NCBI GenBank assembly: GCA_963576735.1 | Contig: OY755188.1 | Coordinates: forward strand, 14,682,323-14,746,322 | From: Bedellia somnulentella | Lineage: Eukaryota > Arthropoda > Insecta > Lepidoptera > Bedelliidae | Direction: 5' to 3' | Length of the DNA: 64,000 nucleotides | Shown here: positions 1 through 10,614 of the stretch, in pieces | Position numbering within the stretch: position 1 is the first letter of the stretch | How the letters are laid out: every line of letters begins with the position of its first letter | The notes under the pieces: generated by a model | The model's database searches: none | What the model saw: only the letters and a program-made list of their open reading frames with translations | What the model was told of the DNA's origin: nothing | Position numbers and translations under genes: made by a program

Positions 1-133
1 ATTACTTCAATACAAGTCGAGCGAGACAGGTTTACAACCTTATTAAAGTGCGTTTCTAATTTTTATACGTGTTTCATAACAATTTCAATGCACTGACATG
101 GCTAGTTAGTTTCTATAAAATAAGTTCACAAAA

Positions 134-378
134 GTTTGCTGTGTAGTGTCGGCTTAGAATAGCACTACCCCGTTTCTACCGACGGGTGTACGTAAGAGGC
201 GACTAACGGTATTGGGGCTATTAAGGATTTTTTGGGCGATGCGGTTGGAGTCCCATGACCAACAACCTTTATTTTACCATCTTTTCCCCACTCTACTTTC
301 CAAAAGTGGTTGAGAAATTTCTAATTCCTTAGCTCTGACTACCCCTTCTAGGGATTTACAGTCGTGAGTATATGTATG
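134..378 (+). mobile_element. SINE-A copy, near full length
   Basis: The copy runs from the GCTGTGTAGTGTCGG head to the GTGAGTATATGTATG tail. The 13-bp TSD TAAGTTCACAAAA lies at 121-133 and 379-391, which defines both ends and shows target-primed insertion. It belongs to the commonest head type (called type 1a here). Confidence 0.85.
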
Positions 379-391
379 TAAGTTCACAAAA

Positions 392-727
392 TGAGTTTAT
401 AATAAGTGCTCCAAGAGATAGAAAATATTATTATTCGTTCAGTAAATACTTTGTACTCAGTCCGAGTTTTTATTATTTGCCAAAAAAGACCCAAAAGAAA
501 ATTAAGGTTTCCATCTTCTATTAAAAAAGTCCACCTGGTAAAGGTCGTGAAAAGCTGATCGATGAGGCCAGTGGTGATAGCGCATTTGGGAAATTAAAAG
601 GGGGCCAATTCCCAGTATTGGACGACTTAACATTAGTCCATATTTTCTTTCATATCATACAAATTCCAAAAGCCAGCTTGATTATGTGAAAATAAGTTGA
701 TCGTGTACATAACAATAACTAAATCAC
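392..727. other. AT-rich stretch with no recognised feature
   Basis: No long ORF, RNA gene or familiar repeat was seen. It lies between two SINE-A insertions. Confidence 0.4.
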
Positions 728-738
728 CTCTCATAACG

Positions 739-964
739 TACATACATACATAAATATACTCACGGCTATAAATCCCTAGAAGGGGTAGCCAGAGCTAAGG
801 AACTAGAAGTTCCTCAGCCACTTTTGGAAAGTTGAGTGGGGAAAAGATGGCAAACCGCATCGCCCAAAAATCCCTTAAAAGCCCCAATACCGTTAGTCGC
901 CTCTTACGTACACCCACCGGCAGAAATGGGGTAGTGTTATTCTAAGCCGACACTACACAGCAAA
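739..964 (-). mobile_element. SINE-A copy with internal deletion
   Basis: Reversed SINE-A from the (ACAT)n tail to the GCCGACACTACACAGC head. The TSD CTCTCATAACG lies at 728-738 and 965-975. About 30 bases of the core are missing between GAAAAGATGG and the CAACCGCATCGCCC block, unlike most copies. Confidence 0.85.
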
Positions 965-1015
965 CTCTCATAACGCTCACGGTAAAAAATGGTTTGTGCT
1001 TTTTCACTTGGGGAG

Positions 1016-1267
1016 CTGTGTAGTGTCGGCTTAGAATAGCACTACCCCATTTCTTCCGGTGGGTGTACGTAAGAGGCGACTAACGGACTTGGGGCTTTTA
1101 AAGAGATTTTTGGGCGATGAGGTTGGAGACCCATCACCAACAACCTTTATTCTACCATCTTTTCCCCACTCACCTTCCAAAAGTGGCTGAGGTATTTAAT
1201 ATTTCTCAGCTCTGGCTACCCCTTTTAGGGATTTATAGCCGTGAGTATTTGTATGTATGTATGTATG
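1016..1267 (+). mobile_element. SINE-A copy, full length
   Basis: Complete type 1a copy with head, core and (TATG)n tail. The TSD CACTTGGGGAG lies at 1005-1015 and 1268-1278. Confidence 0.87.
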
Positions 1268-1381
1268 CACTTGGGGAGAAACGACACAGCTAATAATAAT
1301 GTAACAGCAGTTATAAAATTAAACGAAATTGCAATAAATAAATCCCTATCTACCAGAATGGGTACTAATGGCGTTCGTATA

Positions 1382-1984
1382 TATGTCGTGGCCATATCGT
1401 AGAATTGAACACATCGTGAAATGATCGATCATTTCATGAAATGGTCACATTTCATGATGTGGCCAACTTGACTTGACCAGATCATAAAATCGTCAACGTT
1501 TCACGATTTTGTCATCCACGCTTGGCCAGATCGTAGAAATAGGGTAACCTGTGAAATGCGATCCAAACTCTACCGTTTTTTAACATATTGCTCAGTTATT
1601 TCGTAATTAGCAAAAACCTTTTCGTCGAAAACTCTTTTCTTATTACGTTCTTCCTCCCTTGATAACGAAATATTAACTTTTTTACTGCGAGAAATAACAC
1701 TTTTGACAGCAGCCGCCATCTTCACTCATAAACAAAGCGTTTTCAGCGCCCCTACCGGTAATTAATGTAACTACTTTACGATATGACCAAATAATCTTAA
1801 CCATTTCATGAAGAGGCCGCGCGTTAAGTTGGCCATATCGAGAAACGATTTCTTATCATTGATCTGCCCAAACCACATCACGATGTGGCCAATAAACAGT
1901 TGAACATTTCATGAAATACAACCATTTCATGAAATGATCGATCATTTCATGATGTGTTCAAATTTACGATATGGCCACGACATA
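1382..1984. mobile_element. Non-autonomous DNA transposon with inverted termini and repeated subterminal motifs
   Basis: The ends TATGTCGTGGCCATATCGTA and its near-perfect inverse (ending CCACGACATA) face each other about 600 bp apart. The inverted similarity continues about 80 bp inward. Both arms are packed with the palindromic words TTTCATGAAATG, ATGATCGATCAT and GATGTGGCCA in both orientations. There is no ORF of note, so this is a non-autonomous element. Flanking TA on each side is compatible with a TA target duplication, but a TA-rich flank makes that weak. The superfamily is not identified. Dense subterminal repeats of this kind are typical transposase-binding arrays in hAT- or P-like elements (inference). 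Confidence 0.75.
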
Positions 1985-2423
1985 TACATATATGCGTATT
2001 GATATCATTTATATACCCAACGCTAAATCGATAAACCAAAATAAGAGTAAAAATTCAGGTATAGTTCGCTTTGTTCTTTGAAAATTATTACCATGAAAAT
2101 CTTAGAAATTTTACAAACTGTATAAGCAAAGGCCCTCAAGAAAACAGGTTGCTAATTCGCAAGCAAACTTAGAAAGTAGTCGTAACAGTACAACAGTGAA
2201 ATCGAACTGCTGCTAATATGACAATGGTTATGTTTTATTACATACATATGGTAATTACTTCAATATTGTACGTCGAGTTCCGATAATTAATCAAGATTAA
2301 TAAATAGGTAGTTTGGTAAAGGTTTGGTTCTGGCTGTTAAATTCAAATGTACTCAATATGCATTATAAATTTATAACTGACAAATGAGTTATAGAAATCC
2401 CGTACCATAATAAAATGTTATTT
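1985..2423. other. AT-rich stretch with no recognised feature
   Basis: No gene, RNA or repeat was recognised between the inverted-repeat element and the next SINE-A. Confidence 0.4.
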
Positions 2424-2668
2424 GCCGTGTAGTGCCGGCTTAGAATGTCGCTACCCCTTTCTACCCACGGGTGTCGTAAGAGGCGACTAAGGGTATTGGG
2501 GCTTTTTATTGGATTTTTGGGCGATGCGGTTGGAGACCCGTAACCAAAAACCTTTATTTTTACCATCTTGTCCCCACTCAACTTCCAAAAGTGGCTGAGG
2601 AATTTATAATTCCTTAGCTCTGGCTACCCCTTCTAGGGAAATATAGCCGTGAGTATATGTATGTATGT
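2424..2668 (+). mobile_element. SINE-A copy, type 1b
   Basis: Head GCCGTGTAGTGCCGGCTTAG, then the TGTCGCTACCCC and CCACGGGTGTCGTAAGAGG blocks and a TTTTTATTGGATTTTTGGG core. These diagnostic blocks define type 1b. The 3' tail is (TATG)n. Confidence 0.85.
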
Positions 2669-2805
2669 AAGTTTAATTGAAGTCTAAGGGTCCAAGTTCC
2701 TGATACAGTAAAATTCAAGTGGGACCTAAAAGTGGGAACCAACGGGAATAAACGTAACGGAAAGAGGGATGTCGTCAAAAGGTGCCGCAGGGCTCAGGAA
2801 CATAG

Positions 2806-2870
2806 AAATACTTACGGGTATAAATCCTATAAGAGGTAGCCAGAACGTCAGAATGAGATATTTCTATATA
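2806..2870 (-). mobile_element. SINE-A 3'-end relic
   Basis: A diverged CTTACGGGTATAAATCC-AGAGGTAGCCAGA segment matches the reversed SINE-A 3' end. The rest of the copy is gone. Confidence 0.5.
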
Positions 2871-3509
2871 AGTAAAACGGCAAAGTTTATAGTAGCCGGG
2901 ACCAAAGGCTCAAAGTGCCCCGTAAAACTCGGATCTTAATGCTCGTCTACCCGAAATAGCAAAAAAACTGTGATTGTTTTATGATGTGCATGATATAATA
3001 TATATAATAATATTATATTTGCCCCCAATAAATTAACGTCATAATATCTGGTTGACCGGACAACCGTTGTTTTACCAAATCAACGATTTATTATAATTTC
3101 GTTGTCACAACAAATTACGATATTTAAAAGAAAAAAATATATATTGCATTTATTAAGCTGTTGTTCTACCTTTAGATGTGCCCCAAAACTACTTAAATTC
3201 AGGTGCCGAATCAGATAACCATCTAACACATGACAGACATGGAACACCAAAGTTTAGTTTAGATGTCATTCATTAGATTTATAATTCAAGATGACAGATA
3301 GTGTGGTCAGCTGTCAGCGGTGGCACCGACTAGCGTGTCGGCCGTGAGAAGATGGTTATCAAGTGTTATGATATTATGAGACGAGATATAACATTTTGTG
3401 ATATACTTGTCACCTAATTATGATGATGTAATGTATATGTTTATTATTTATGACCACCAGGCATTAGTTACTGAAAGCAGTTTAACGTAAATAAAATTGT
3501 TTTAAAATT

Positions 3510-3585
3510 TTTCGCTCCTAACCGGTCCTGACTGAAAATCAGTATTGTGAGTCAATCTCACAATTTTATGCTGAGTCAGGGCCTT
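3510..3585 (+). repeat. Nested hairpin, possibly from a LINE 3' UTR
   Basis: GGTCCTGACTGA pairs with TGCTGAGTCAGGGCC, and inside it ATTGTGAGT-CA-ATCTCACAAT forms a second perfect stem. A pyrimidine-rich (TTTC)n tail after AATAAATG at 3735-3762 resembles a LINE terminus, so the hairpin may belong to its 3' UTR. No coding part is visible. Confidence 0.4.
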
Positions 3586-3644
3586 TTCGACTTAAGGGTA
3601 TAGTCTGATGTACTGTATAAGTTATTGTATTTGTCATTTTTTAC

Positions 3645-3672
3645 GGCGTGAGTATATGTATGTATGTATGTA
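3645..3672 (+). mobile_element. Isolated RTE/SINE 3' tail
   Basis: ACGGCGTGAGTATATGTATG followed by more TATG repeats is the RTE-type tail with no body attached. It is an extremely 5'-truncated insertion or a leftover. Confidence 0.5.
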
Positions 3673-3762
3673 TTTGTCATGTGTGTTAAATTTGTTGTTT
3701 TTATGTTTTCTGTTGTATTCTGTACTATTAATGCGAATAAATGTTTCTTCTTTCTTTCTTTA

Positions 3763-4927
3763 TGACCAAAGATGGTTTTACTCATTAGAAATTCATCTTT
3801 ATTCATTATCATTAAATATAAGTTGTTATATAAAAGATGGATGATGACGGGCCTTCACCACTTTACTTAACAATCACTTAAAAAGACCCAACACTCTAAC
3901 CTGTCTAGTCTAATGATACTCGTGGGAACAAATGGGTTATTGCTATTCGAAGCCGACTCTACACAGCTATTAGATTATGTTATCCGATCATATTTATAAC
4001 ATCCTATTTATAACTACTTTTAAACGTTAACGGACATAAATGACTTAGCCTTTTTACGATCCTAATATAATAACTTCGCTCATTCACATTACATAACTCA
4101 AGTCTAGCAAGATATGTGTCAAAAATGCTTACACGCTTTTTAGTGTCGGTTAAAAATGTATTAAAACACGTAGGTTTGATAGTAATTGTGTTTAGCAGCA
4201 AAACTGTTACGTCATATCGACTTTCGATCTGCGAAATAACTAGCTCGGTATAACCAAATGATGATGACTACAACACAATAGAATTGGAACCCAAATATAG
4301 TTCAAAGATAATAAAAAGTGCTCTTAATTGTACTATAACATTTTTCAAGATTAGGTTTATCGCAGTAGGTGTTATTAAAAAATGTTTAAGTGATAAAGTG
4401 AATGTTTAAATAGAATAGGTTGCACGACGAATGTTAAGACTTACACTAAAGTTTGCACTACATTTTTAAGCAACCCTTGGCACAATAAAGGATTATAACA
4501 GATCATTTCTGTAAGTAAGTTGATTTCCTGAATAGTTATTTTAAATAGTTATTATCATTGTATCCGGTCAGTTATAACTTAAAGAATTTCAGAGCGATGA
4601 ATTTGTGTATATACTAAGTTTTAATTTAATATATAATAAATATTTTGAGAAGATTGTTTCAAAGTAAATATAAACTAACTTAAATCGTTCTAGAGGTGGA
4701 CTTGTACAATAATTAATGACTGCCCCCATATAGTAAGCTCAAAATCCGTAGGTCACGGGTTTGAATTCGGGGAATACACTTCGCAATCAAATTTATTTGC
4801 TAATGACATTGCAGGCTGATTATCTGTTTTATAGGGCACCACAAAATCCGTTGGTCCCGGTTATTATCATGATTATAGTCCTTAATGTCTGTGATGGTTA
4901 GGTACGAACCTCTCGTCTGGTGGGATT
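3763..4927. other. AT-rich stretch, mostly unrecognised
   Basis: No convincing ORF. A degenerate tRNA-like patch near 4735-4780 (CACGGGTTTGAATTCG, B-box-like) may be an old tRNA-derived SINE, but too little remains to assign it. Confidence 0.35.
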
Positions 4928-4974
4928 TATATACTCACGGCTATAAATCCTTGGAAAGGGGTAGCCAGAGCTAA
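4928..4974 (-). mobile_element. SINE-A 3'-end fragment
   Basis: Only TATATACTCACGGCTATAAA and the AGGGGTAGCCAGAGC block remain, a strongly 5'-truncated copy. Confidence 0.65.
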
Positions 4975-5114
4975 CACGAGATTTCTATGAATTGTGAAAA
5001 AAAGCGATTCGGTTTTATTTTCAGTTTAAAGTCTTTTAGATATACTATAACAAGAAAGAAATGAATAATTGCTATTATAAACCAACACTTTACATGCGAG
5101 ATGTATTTATACAA

Positions 5115-5262
5115 TACATACATACATATACTCACGGCTATAAATCCCTAAAAGGGGTAGCCAGAGCTGTGGAATTAGAAATTCCTCAGCCACTGTTGGA
5201 ACGTTGCATGGGGAAGAGATGGTAAAATAAAGGTTGTTGGTGATGGGTCTCCAACCGCATGC
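5115..5262 (-). mobile_element. SINE-A copy, 5'-truncated
   Basis: The 3' half is present as far as CTCCAACCGCAT and the head is missing. The junction is followed by a short direct repeat, TGCATCATAATCC, near 5260 and again at 5281. Confidence 0.75.
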
Positions 5263-5530
5263 ATCATAATCCAACATGTATGCATCATAATCCTCTTATA
5301 ATTGGTATACACTTCCATTGATTTGTTTGTGTTAAAGTATATCGAAGATTCATCAATGAGTTAACGGTTCGAAAGTAAAGATGGATGGTGTTGTATAACA
5401 CTTATTAAATTGGATCATCATTATTGTACTCATGTAATCGATTGATTTTTATGACGGATGTGATTAAAATGGCTACCTAAAGAAGTACTACCTATTTCAT
5501 ATTTAAGAGCCCAAGTAAACATCTGTGTAA

Positions 5531-5822
5531 GCGTTTTCAACATTTGCATTCTATCTGAAAAGATGGACAAATGGCCTTCCGAATTAATTAAAATTCGGAG
5601 GTAGGAAACGCAAGCACTACTTAAACGTGTAAACGAAATAAAGGATAGAAGAATTTCGCGTTGGCAGCCATTGACGCGGTGGCTCAATTGGCAGAGCGTC
5701 GGGGCGTATACACGAGGTCGCGGGTTCGATTCCCGCCTGTGTCGAAATGTTTTCTTTCCTTTATTTATTCTTTATTAATTAGTTATAATAATCGCCACAT
5801 GAGGTTTTTATGAACAAAAAGA
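5531..5822 (+). mobile_element. Family-C repeat containing a tRNA-like cloverleaf
   Basis: This is the fullest simple copy of family C. It has a leader (CATTTGCATTCTATCTG, an ATTCGGAGGTAGG block, ATAAAGGATAGAAG), a central tRNA-like segment at 5673-5744, then TTTCTTTCCTTTATTTATTC and an end at GAGGTTTTTATGAACAAAAA. The cloverleaf has an A box (TGGCTCAATTGG) and a B box (GGTTCGATTCC). Family C shares no 3' tail with SINE-A or SINE-B, so its mobility mechanism is unclear. Confidence 0.65.
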
Positions 5823-6057
5823 TTAGAACATCTGTGTAATATATTTTTGCATAAGTTATATTTCTTTATTTTAAAGAATTTACTGATATTTATTTTTATA
5901 CATACTAATAAGGTAATTTAAATATAATATTTAAAACGTCGGAAACTTAACCAAAGGACCCGTGATGCATTACCCCGCTGGATCGCCAACGTGAGTCTTT
6001 CACTCAAGAAAGCACCAGCACGAGCATCATGGCCTTTCCAAAGTATATATTTATCTT

Positions 6058-6309
6058 TGCCATGTAGGCAGGCTTAGAATGTCGCTACACCTTTCTACCC
6101 ACGGGTGTCGTAATAGGCGACTAAGGGTATTGGGGCTTTTTATTGGATTTTTGGGCGATGCGGTTGGAGACCCATCACCAACGATACTTTATTTTTTCCA
6201 TCTTCTCCCCTATTAACTTCCAAATGCGGCTGAGGAGTTTCTAGCTCCGAAGCTCTGACTACCCCTTCTTGGGATTTACGGCCGTGAGTATATGTATGTA
6301 TGTATGTAA
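6058..6309 (+). mobile_element. SINE-A copy, type 1b
   Basis: Full-length but mutated head (CCATGTAGGCAGGCTTAG), type 1b core blocks and a long (TATG)n tail. Confidence 0.82.
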
Positions 6310-6823
6310 TTCTACAAAAAATACGTAATAATTATCTCAACAAATTACATATTCTACGCAGAAGTAGTTAATTAGTTTTCGATAAGATTATGCTAGTAAT
6401 AGAACTTGTTGCTAATCCATATCAATTGAATGGTATTAATCAATCTTATTTCTTTTAATGTTTTATTATCTATACAAATTTGATATAAATTACTTCCGAC
6501 ACCTTTCAATTCATTTAAATATAAGAGTTACAAGAGATTGATCAAAGTAGTTTTTTTTGTTATTTATGGGGAACCCCTGTTTAAGTCTGTTCTGTAAATA
6601 TGCCTAATCAAATAAACATTTTTTATTTTTTTATTTTATTTTATTCGTTGCCACATGTCGCTACAAACTGTGATCTTTTTTCCAAATATGATGAACACCA
6701 TCTCAATAAAGAACTGCAAATACCCATCCTCTCCAGAAAACAATTTATGCCATACGTTATCTGATAACTTACGAGTATTTCCATAAAGTAAATGTTTTTA
6801 AAGTTTATAAAAATCTCGCATGT

Positions 6824-6935
6824 ATGAAAATATTGATGGATGTAGAAAAAGCTAGAGAGGTTTGCCAGCATCGTACAAAGTGGCGATCGATAGTCTCGGC
6901 CTGCCCCAATGGGAATTAACGGCGTGAGTATAATT
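6824..6935 (+). mobile_element. RTE LINE 3'-end fragment
   Basis: It matches the C-terminal coding end and 3' UTR of the RTE copy at 23463-24345: TGTATGAAAATATTGATGGA, CGTACAAAGTGGCGATCGAT, CCCCAATGGGAATTAACGGC, then GTGAGTAT. Confidence 0.7.
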
Positions 6936-6937
6936 AG

Positions 6938-7197
6938 TACATAACATAAACGTTCACGCCGAATATCCCCGAAGGGGTTGGCAGAGGTACTGATACTTCT
7001 GAACTACCCACATGACTAAGTACAACTCAGTACAATTTTGGGTTTCCTCACAATGCTTTCCCTCACCGTTAACAACCATAATACATTAACTACACATATG
7101 TCTTTAGAAAAGACAAATTGGTGTAGGCCCGAACCGGGATTTGAACACTAGTCGCTTGCACGAGAACCGAGTGTTCTACCCACTGGGCTATCACGGA
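6938..7197 (-). mobile_element. SINE-B copy with internal deletion, fused to a SINE-A head
   Basis: Reversed SINE-B from the ACATAAACGTTCACGCC tail to the tRNA-like head (ACCCACTGGGCTATCACGG). It lacks the middle block between the TTCTGAAC and CACATGACTAAG motifs. At its 5' end it abuts the 5' two thirds of a SINE-A in the same orientation (7198-7350), giving a composite. Confidence 0.75.
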
Positions 7198-7350
7198 AAA
7201 GATGGTATAAATAAATAAATGTTGTTGGTGATGGGTCTCCAACCGCATCGCCCAAAATTCCCTCAACAGCTCCAATTCTGTTAGTCGCCTCTTACGTACA
7301 CCCACCGGAAGAAATGGGGTAGTGCTATTCTAAGCCGACACTACACAGCA
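7198..7350 (-). mobile_element. SINE-A 5' portion joined to SINE-B
   Basis: SINE-A from its head (GCCGACACTACACAGC on the + strand) to GAAAAGATGGTA, where the sequence switches to the SINE-B tRNA head. The SINE-A 3' third, including its tail, is absent. Confidence 0.75.
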
Positions 7351-7791
7351 AGTATATGTAGTCATGTATCAACTAAAACACGCAGTTTACGTCTAAAATG
7401 CTGTTTTTATTATTCTAATGACACCTTTCTTAATGACACGTTAAGACCAGAGTAAATTTAATAGCCAACATCGCACTCGTTTCTCATAATAGCACACATT
7501 ATTCCGCTACCCTCTCATTAACTCAAGTGCTCTATGATCAAGAGAAATATAAATTCTATTGTTAGGTGATAGTGTAACTGCTGGTGTTTTAAGATTCTTG
7601 CTGTGATGAATATTGAATGAGTGGTATATAGATTAATGTAATTAAAAATAAAATTTTTAAAAAATTTTCATTTTAAAAAATAAAATGAAAATTGTTTATT
7701 TGAAAGAAAGATCAGAGGTTTATTCGCCATGTGTGACACAAAAACATATAAATAAGAAAAATCATAATAACATGAAAGTATTAATAATAAA

Positions 7792-7975
7792 TAAAGGAAA
7801 GAAAAATTTCGACACATGTGGGAATCGAACCCGCGACCTCGGGATACACCCTCGTCGCTCTGCCAATTGAGCTACCGTGTCAATGGCTGCCAGCGCGAAA
7901 TTCTTCTATCCTTTATTTCTTTTACACGTTTAAGTAGTTTTTGCGTGTAAAAGAAATAAAGGATAGAAGAATTTT
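7792..7975 (-). mobile_element. Family-C repeat with tRNA-like segment
   Basis: Reversed family C. The tRNA-like segment at 7810-7881 has a readable A box and the B box GGTTCGATTCC on the - strand, and a mutated acceptor/T arm. An inverted scrap of the leader (AAATAAAGGATAGAAGAAT) follows at about 7953, hinting at a foldback arrangement as at 43372 and 53820. A SINE-A lies directly after it. Confidence 0.6.
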
Positions 7976-8250
7976 TACATACATACATACATATACTCAC
8001 GGCTATAATTCCCTAGAAGGGGTAGCCAGGGCTAAGGAATTATAAATTCCTCAGCCACTTTTGGAAGAAAAGTGGGGAAAAGATGGTAAAATAAAGGTTT
8101 TTGGTGATGGGTCTCCAACCGCATCGCCCAAAAAATCCAATTCAAAGCCCCAATACTAAGGGTACCTTTTGTACCCTTGGGGTGTAAGGGTGCCTTTTAC
8201 GACACCCGTGGGTAGAAAGGGGTAGCGACATTCTAAGCCGGCACTACACT
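7976..8250 (-). mobile_element. SINE-A copy, type 1b, with small insertion
   Basis: The copy extends from the (ACAT)n tail to the GCCGGCACTACAC head. About 28 extra bases (GTACCCTTGGGGTGTAAGGG region, 8165-8195) split the head block, apparently a local duplication of the ACCCTTAG/CTTTTACGACACC neighbourhood. Confidence 0.8.
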
Positions 8251-8802
8251 AAGAATTTTTAGACAAAGTCTTTTTGGATTTAAAGCCGCGTATATATTAA
8301 AGTATGTCATTCTCTCCCTCAAAACAGTAACACAAAGATTACGAAACAAAAAAAAAGCTGGTGTAAGATGCGCGCTGACCTTTTCAAAATGTTGAAGAGC
8401 TAAAAGGTTTTAATATGACATAATGAAAGTAACCATCTGGGAGTACAGTTTCAAAATATATCGGTACAAAAAACTCCAGTGAATTGAGAATGTCAGATCC
8501 TTAAGTTGCAATCATGCACGCATGCTTCAAAACTTTTTTTTCATAATTTAAAACTTATGGTGTAAGCCATCGCGTGATTGATTGGCAAACAAAGAAATCT
8601 TGGGTATCTTAATTTTTTGGATAATGAAACTAAAATCGCGAATGTAAAAATTATAATAAATAAATATAAAGAAGGTAGAGGGAAATATACTGTTGATCCA
8701 GTTAGAGCTCCATTTTCTACAATATTTCTTGAAATTAAAAGTATAATGTTTGCAAAAAATACATATTGAGATTTGAAGTGAATAGTTATATAATTATTTT
8801 CT
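8251..8802. other. AT-rich stretch with no recognised feature
   Basis: Only short overlapping reading frames occur on both strands, with no similarity I recognise. Confidence 0.35.
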
Positions 8803-9030
8803 ACTAGTTGACGCCCGCAACTTTGTGTGAGATAAGACAAATCAGCATCAGAATCTTTACTGTAGTTCAGACTAGTGATTATGTACCGAACATTTAATCA
8901 TTAAAAAATTACACCCCTCTATTTTACCTCTTTAGGGAAGAATTTGTCCCTCTGAACTACATAGTTTAATCCATTCCCGCAATTTTTAAATCTGTAATAT
9001 CTTCGAAATTTTAATTTAAATCATATGCTG
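8803..9030 (+). repeat. Relic of a widespread lepidopteran ACTAG-GACGCCCGC repeat
   Basis: ACTAGTTGACGCCCGCAACT followed by CTCTGAACTACATAG-type text resembles the start of a repeat found throughout lepidopteran genomes, recognised from general familiarity. The related openings near 34381 and 36803 support a shared class. The element class is not assigned. Confidence 0.4.
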
Positions 9031-9813
9031 TAAGAGGCTTTATACATTTACATTAAATAAATAATGTATTTAAGGTATTTAATTAGATAAAGATTAATGC
9101 TGTATTGGTTTAAATAGCTTCGAAAAGAAGCCATCGTTTGTCATGATAAGTATATGACATTTTTTTATTGTGGGATATCCATCCGAGTTTATTATAGACC
9201 TTTTCAATGTGTACAATACTTAGTATTATTTTGATAAATCTGGTAGGGTTCAGCCTGCGTTTGCAATGCAAGCAGAAAAAAATAATTATTTGAGATATCT
9301 TATAAGAAACCCTATTTTTCACTATTTAATTATTGTTATTATACATATGAACTTTTCTCTTCAATCACTCTATTTATTAAAAGAAAGCATCAAAATCCGT
9401 TCCTGACACCAATTCCTTTATCAAATTACTCTTTTTATATATATCAAGTAATTCAATATTGCGAAAAAATGATTATTAATAATTATCTGGATATTCCTTT
9501 GCGAGAATTCCATCGTCATAGATCGTAAAAAAAATATAAATTTAATATGTGATACAGTTTATGAAACAATAGAAAAATAAATCAAAACATCCCTAAACAT
9601 GATTATGATTAAACATCAACATAAATCTCAAACCAATACACCTGTAGTTACACTATAATAGATATCAGAGAATGTAAACTAATTGCTGTGTCCTCCAAAA
9701 CAATTTGAAGAATCCCTGACCAAGAGGCGTATGTCGTGCAATCTCCTTTCCGTACAGCGATATGTAGACTACGGTATTTAACTACACTACATTCGATTAC
9801 CGGCACCACTTAC
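9031..9813. other. AT-rich stretch, nothing assigned
   Basis: No ORF of interest and no repeat recognised. Base composition rises in GC at its right end, leading into the candidate mini-exon at 9814-9843. Confidence 0.35.
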
Positions 9814-9843
9814 CTGCGGACACTCGGCTCGGCGGAATTCGCG
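9814..9843 (-). other. Possible mini-exon on the - strand (speculative)
   Basis: On the - strand a 30-base GC-rich segment ends in CAG|GTAAGTG, a perfect 5' splice site. It is preceded by a long T-tract and GGGAG, a poor 3' splice site. It reads REFRRAECPQ in one frame without a stop. It could equally be the end of a longer exon or a chance match. No other exon of such a gene is seen. Confidence 0.2.
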
Positions 9844-10040
9844 CTCCCAAAACAAAAAAAAAGTTAGTTCCATAAATAAGAAAAAAAAGTTAGTTCTACA
9901 AATTTTGAATTAGGAAAAAAGTATGCAATCATAGGTTTCCTCATTTTGAACGTAACCATAGAGTGTGATCATACATTAACCAATTACCGAGTGTATTCTA
10001 CTGCAGCGACAGTTTTCCTTTTAACTAATGGTTTATTGAA

Positions 10041-10214
10041 ATTATAGGGTTTCCTTTGGCTTTGTTGGTGCCTTCGGTTCTTCAGTTGTGATAGTGAAGG
10101 TCGTCATGCTGATGGACGGTTCAGTGTTGGGTGGTGCGCATCAGTGACTATTGACGTTTTGTGAAGTTCTATTCATATCCATATTTTGTGTGACTTTGGT
10201 TTACATTGTTCAAC
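10041..10214 (+). promoter_or_regulatory. Likely promoter / 5' UTR region of gene A
   Basis: Three copies of the arthropod initiator TCAGT occur (10082, 10121, 10141) upstream of the gene A start, with a weak TATA-like ATTATAG at 10041. If transcription begins at or before 10082, a 13-codon upstream ORF (10105-10146) lies in the leader. A start at 10141 would avoid it. The assignment rests on position only. Confidence 0.35.
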
Positions 10215-10229
10215 ATGTTGGTGCTACAG
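10215..10229 (+). CDS. Gene A exon 1: start of the signal peptide (5 codons)
   Basis: ATG in a good insect context (CAACATG) begins five codons, MLVLQ, then a splice donor GTTGGT at 10230. Joined in phase 0 to the exon at 16109 it makes a textbook signal peptide, MLVLQITISALLLITTAA, with likely cleavage just before EKK. Very short first exons carrying only part of the signal peptide are usual in insect cuticle and other secreted-protein genes. The donor is weaker than GTAAGT, but gene B uses a similar GTTAGT. The exon is inferred from splice and reading-frame logic. A transcript would be needed for certainty, and a different first exon elsewhere in the intron cannot be excluded. Confidence 0.62.
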
Positions 10230-10614
10230 GTTGGTGTCTTCTTATGTATTTATTAGCTTACAATTAATAAAGAAACTTAGGCAATTGAAGTTTAGGACGC
10301 TGACAAAAGCAATAAATACATTTAGTGATCTAATTTACCATTTGACATAACCGGGAGGACAAGAGAGTATCTTAAAATTAATCGCTATTTCAAAGTAATT
10401 TGCTGCAAGCTGATAACAGTTTATCTATAAATAGAATTACTTAATGTACGATCGTTTCATTAATCATTTAGTACAATTCAAGATCAATCGATTTTGACAC
10501 GTGTTCATTAATTAAACTTGATTAAAGTTTTACAAAGTAAACACGAATCACAAAGTTTATTATACTTGATTAATAGATACCTACATATTTGACAAATGAG
10601 GGTATTTATTATTT

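Noticed and set aside
2363..2581. Reading frames of 60-100 codons inside SINE-A copies (also 10596-10787, 20509-20726, 24325-24679, 25122-25313, 55845-56036)
   Set aside because: They are recurrent translations of the same repeat. Each lies within a SINE-A copy and none has its own signals.
5673..5744. Functional tRNA gene (also 7810-7881, 54157-54230 and the SINE-B heads)
   Set aside because: The tRNA-like folds sit inside dispersed repeats, the anticodon loops are abnormal and acceptors are often mispaired. They are kept as repeat-borne tRNA-like segments.
7090..7305. 71-codon - strand frame
   Set aside because: It spans the SINE-A/SINE-B composite, so it is a translation of non-coding repeats.
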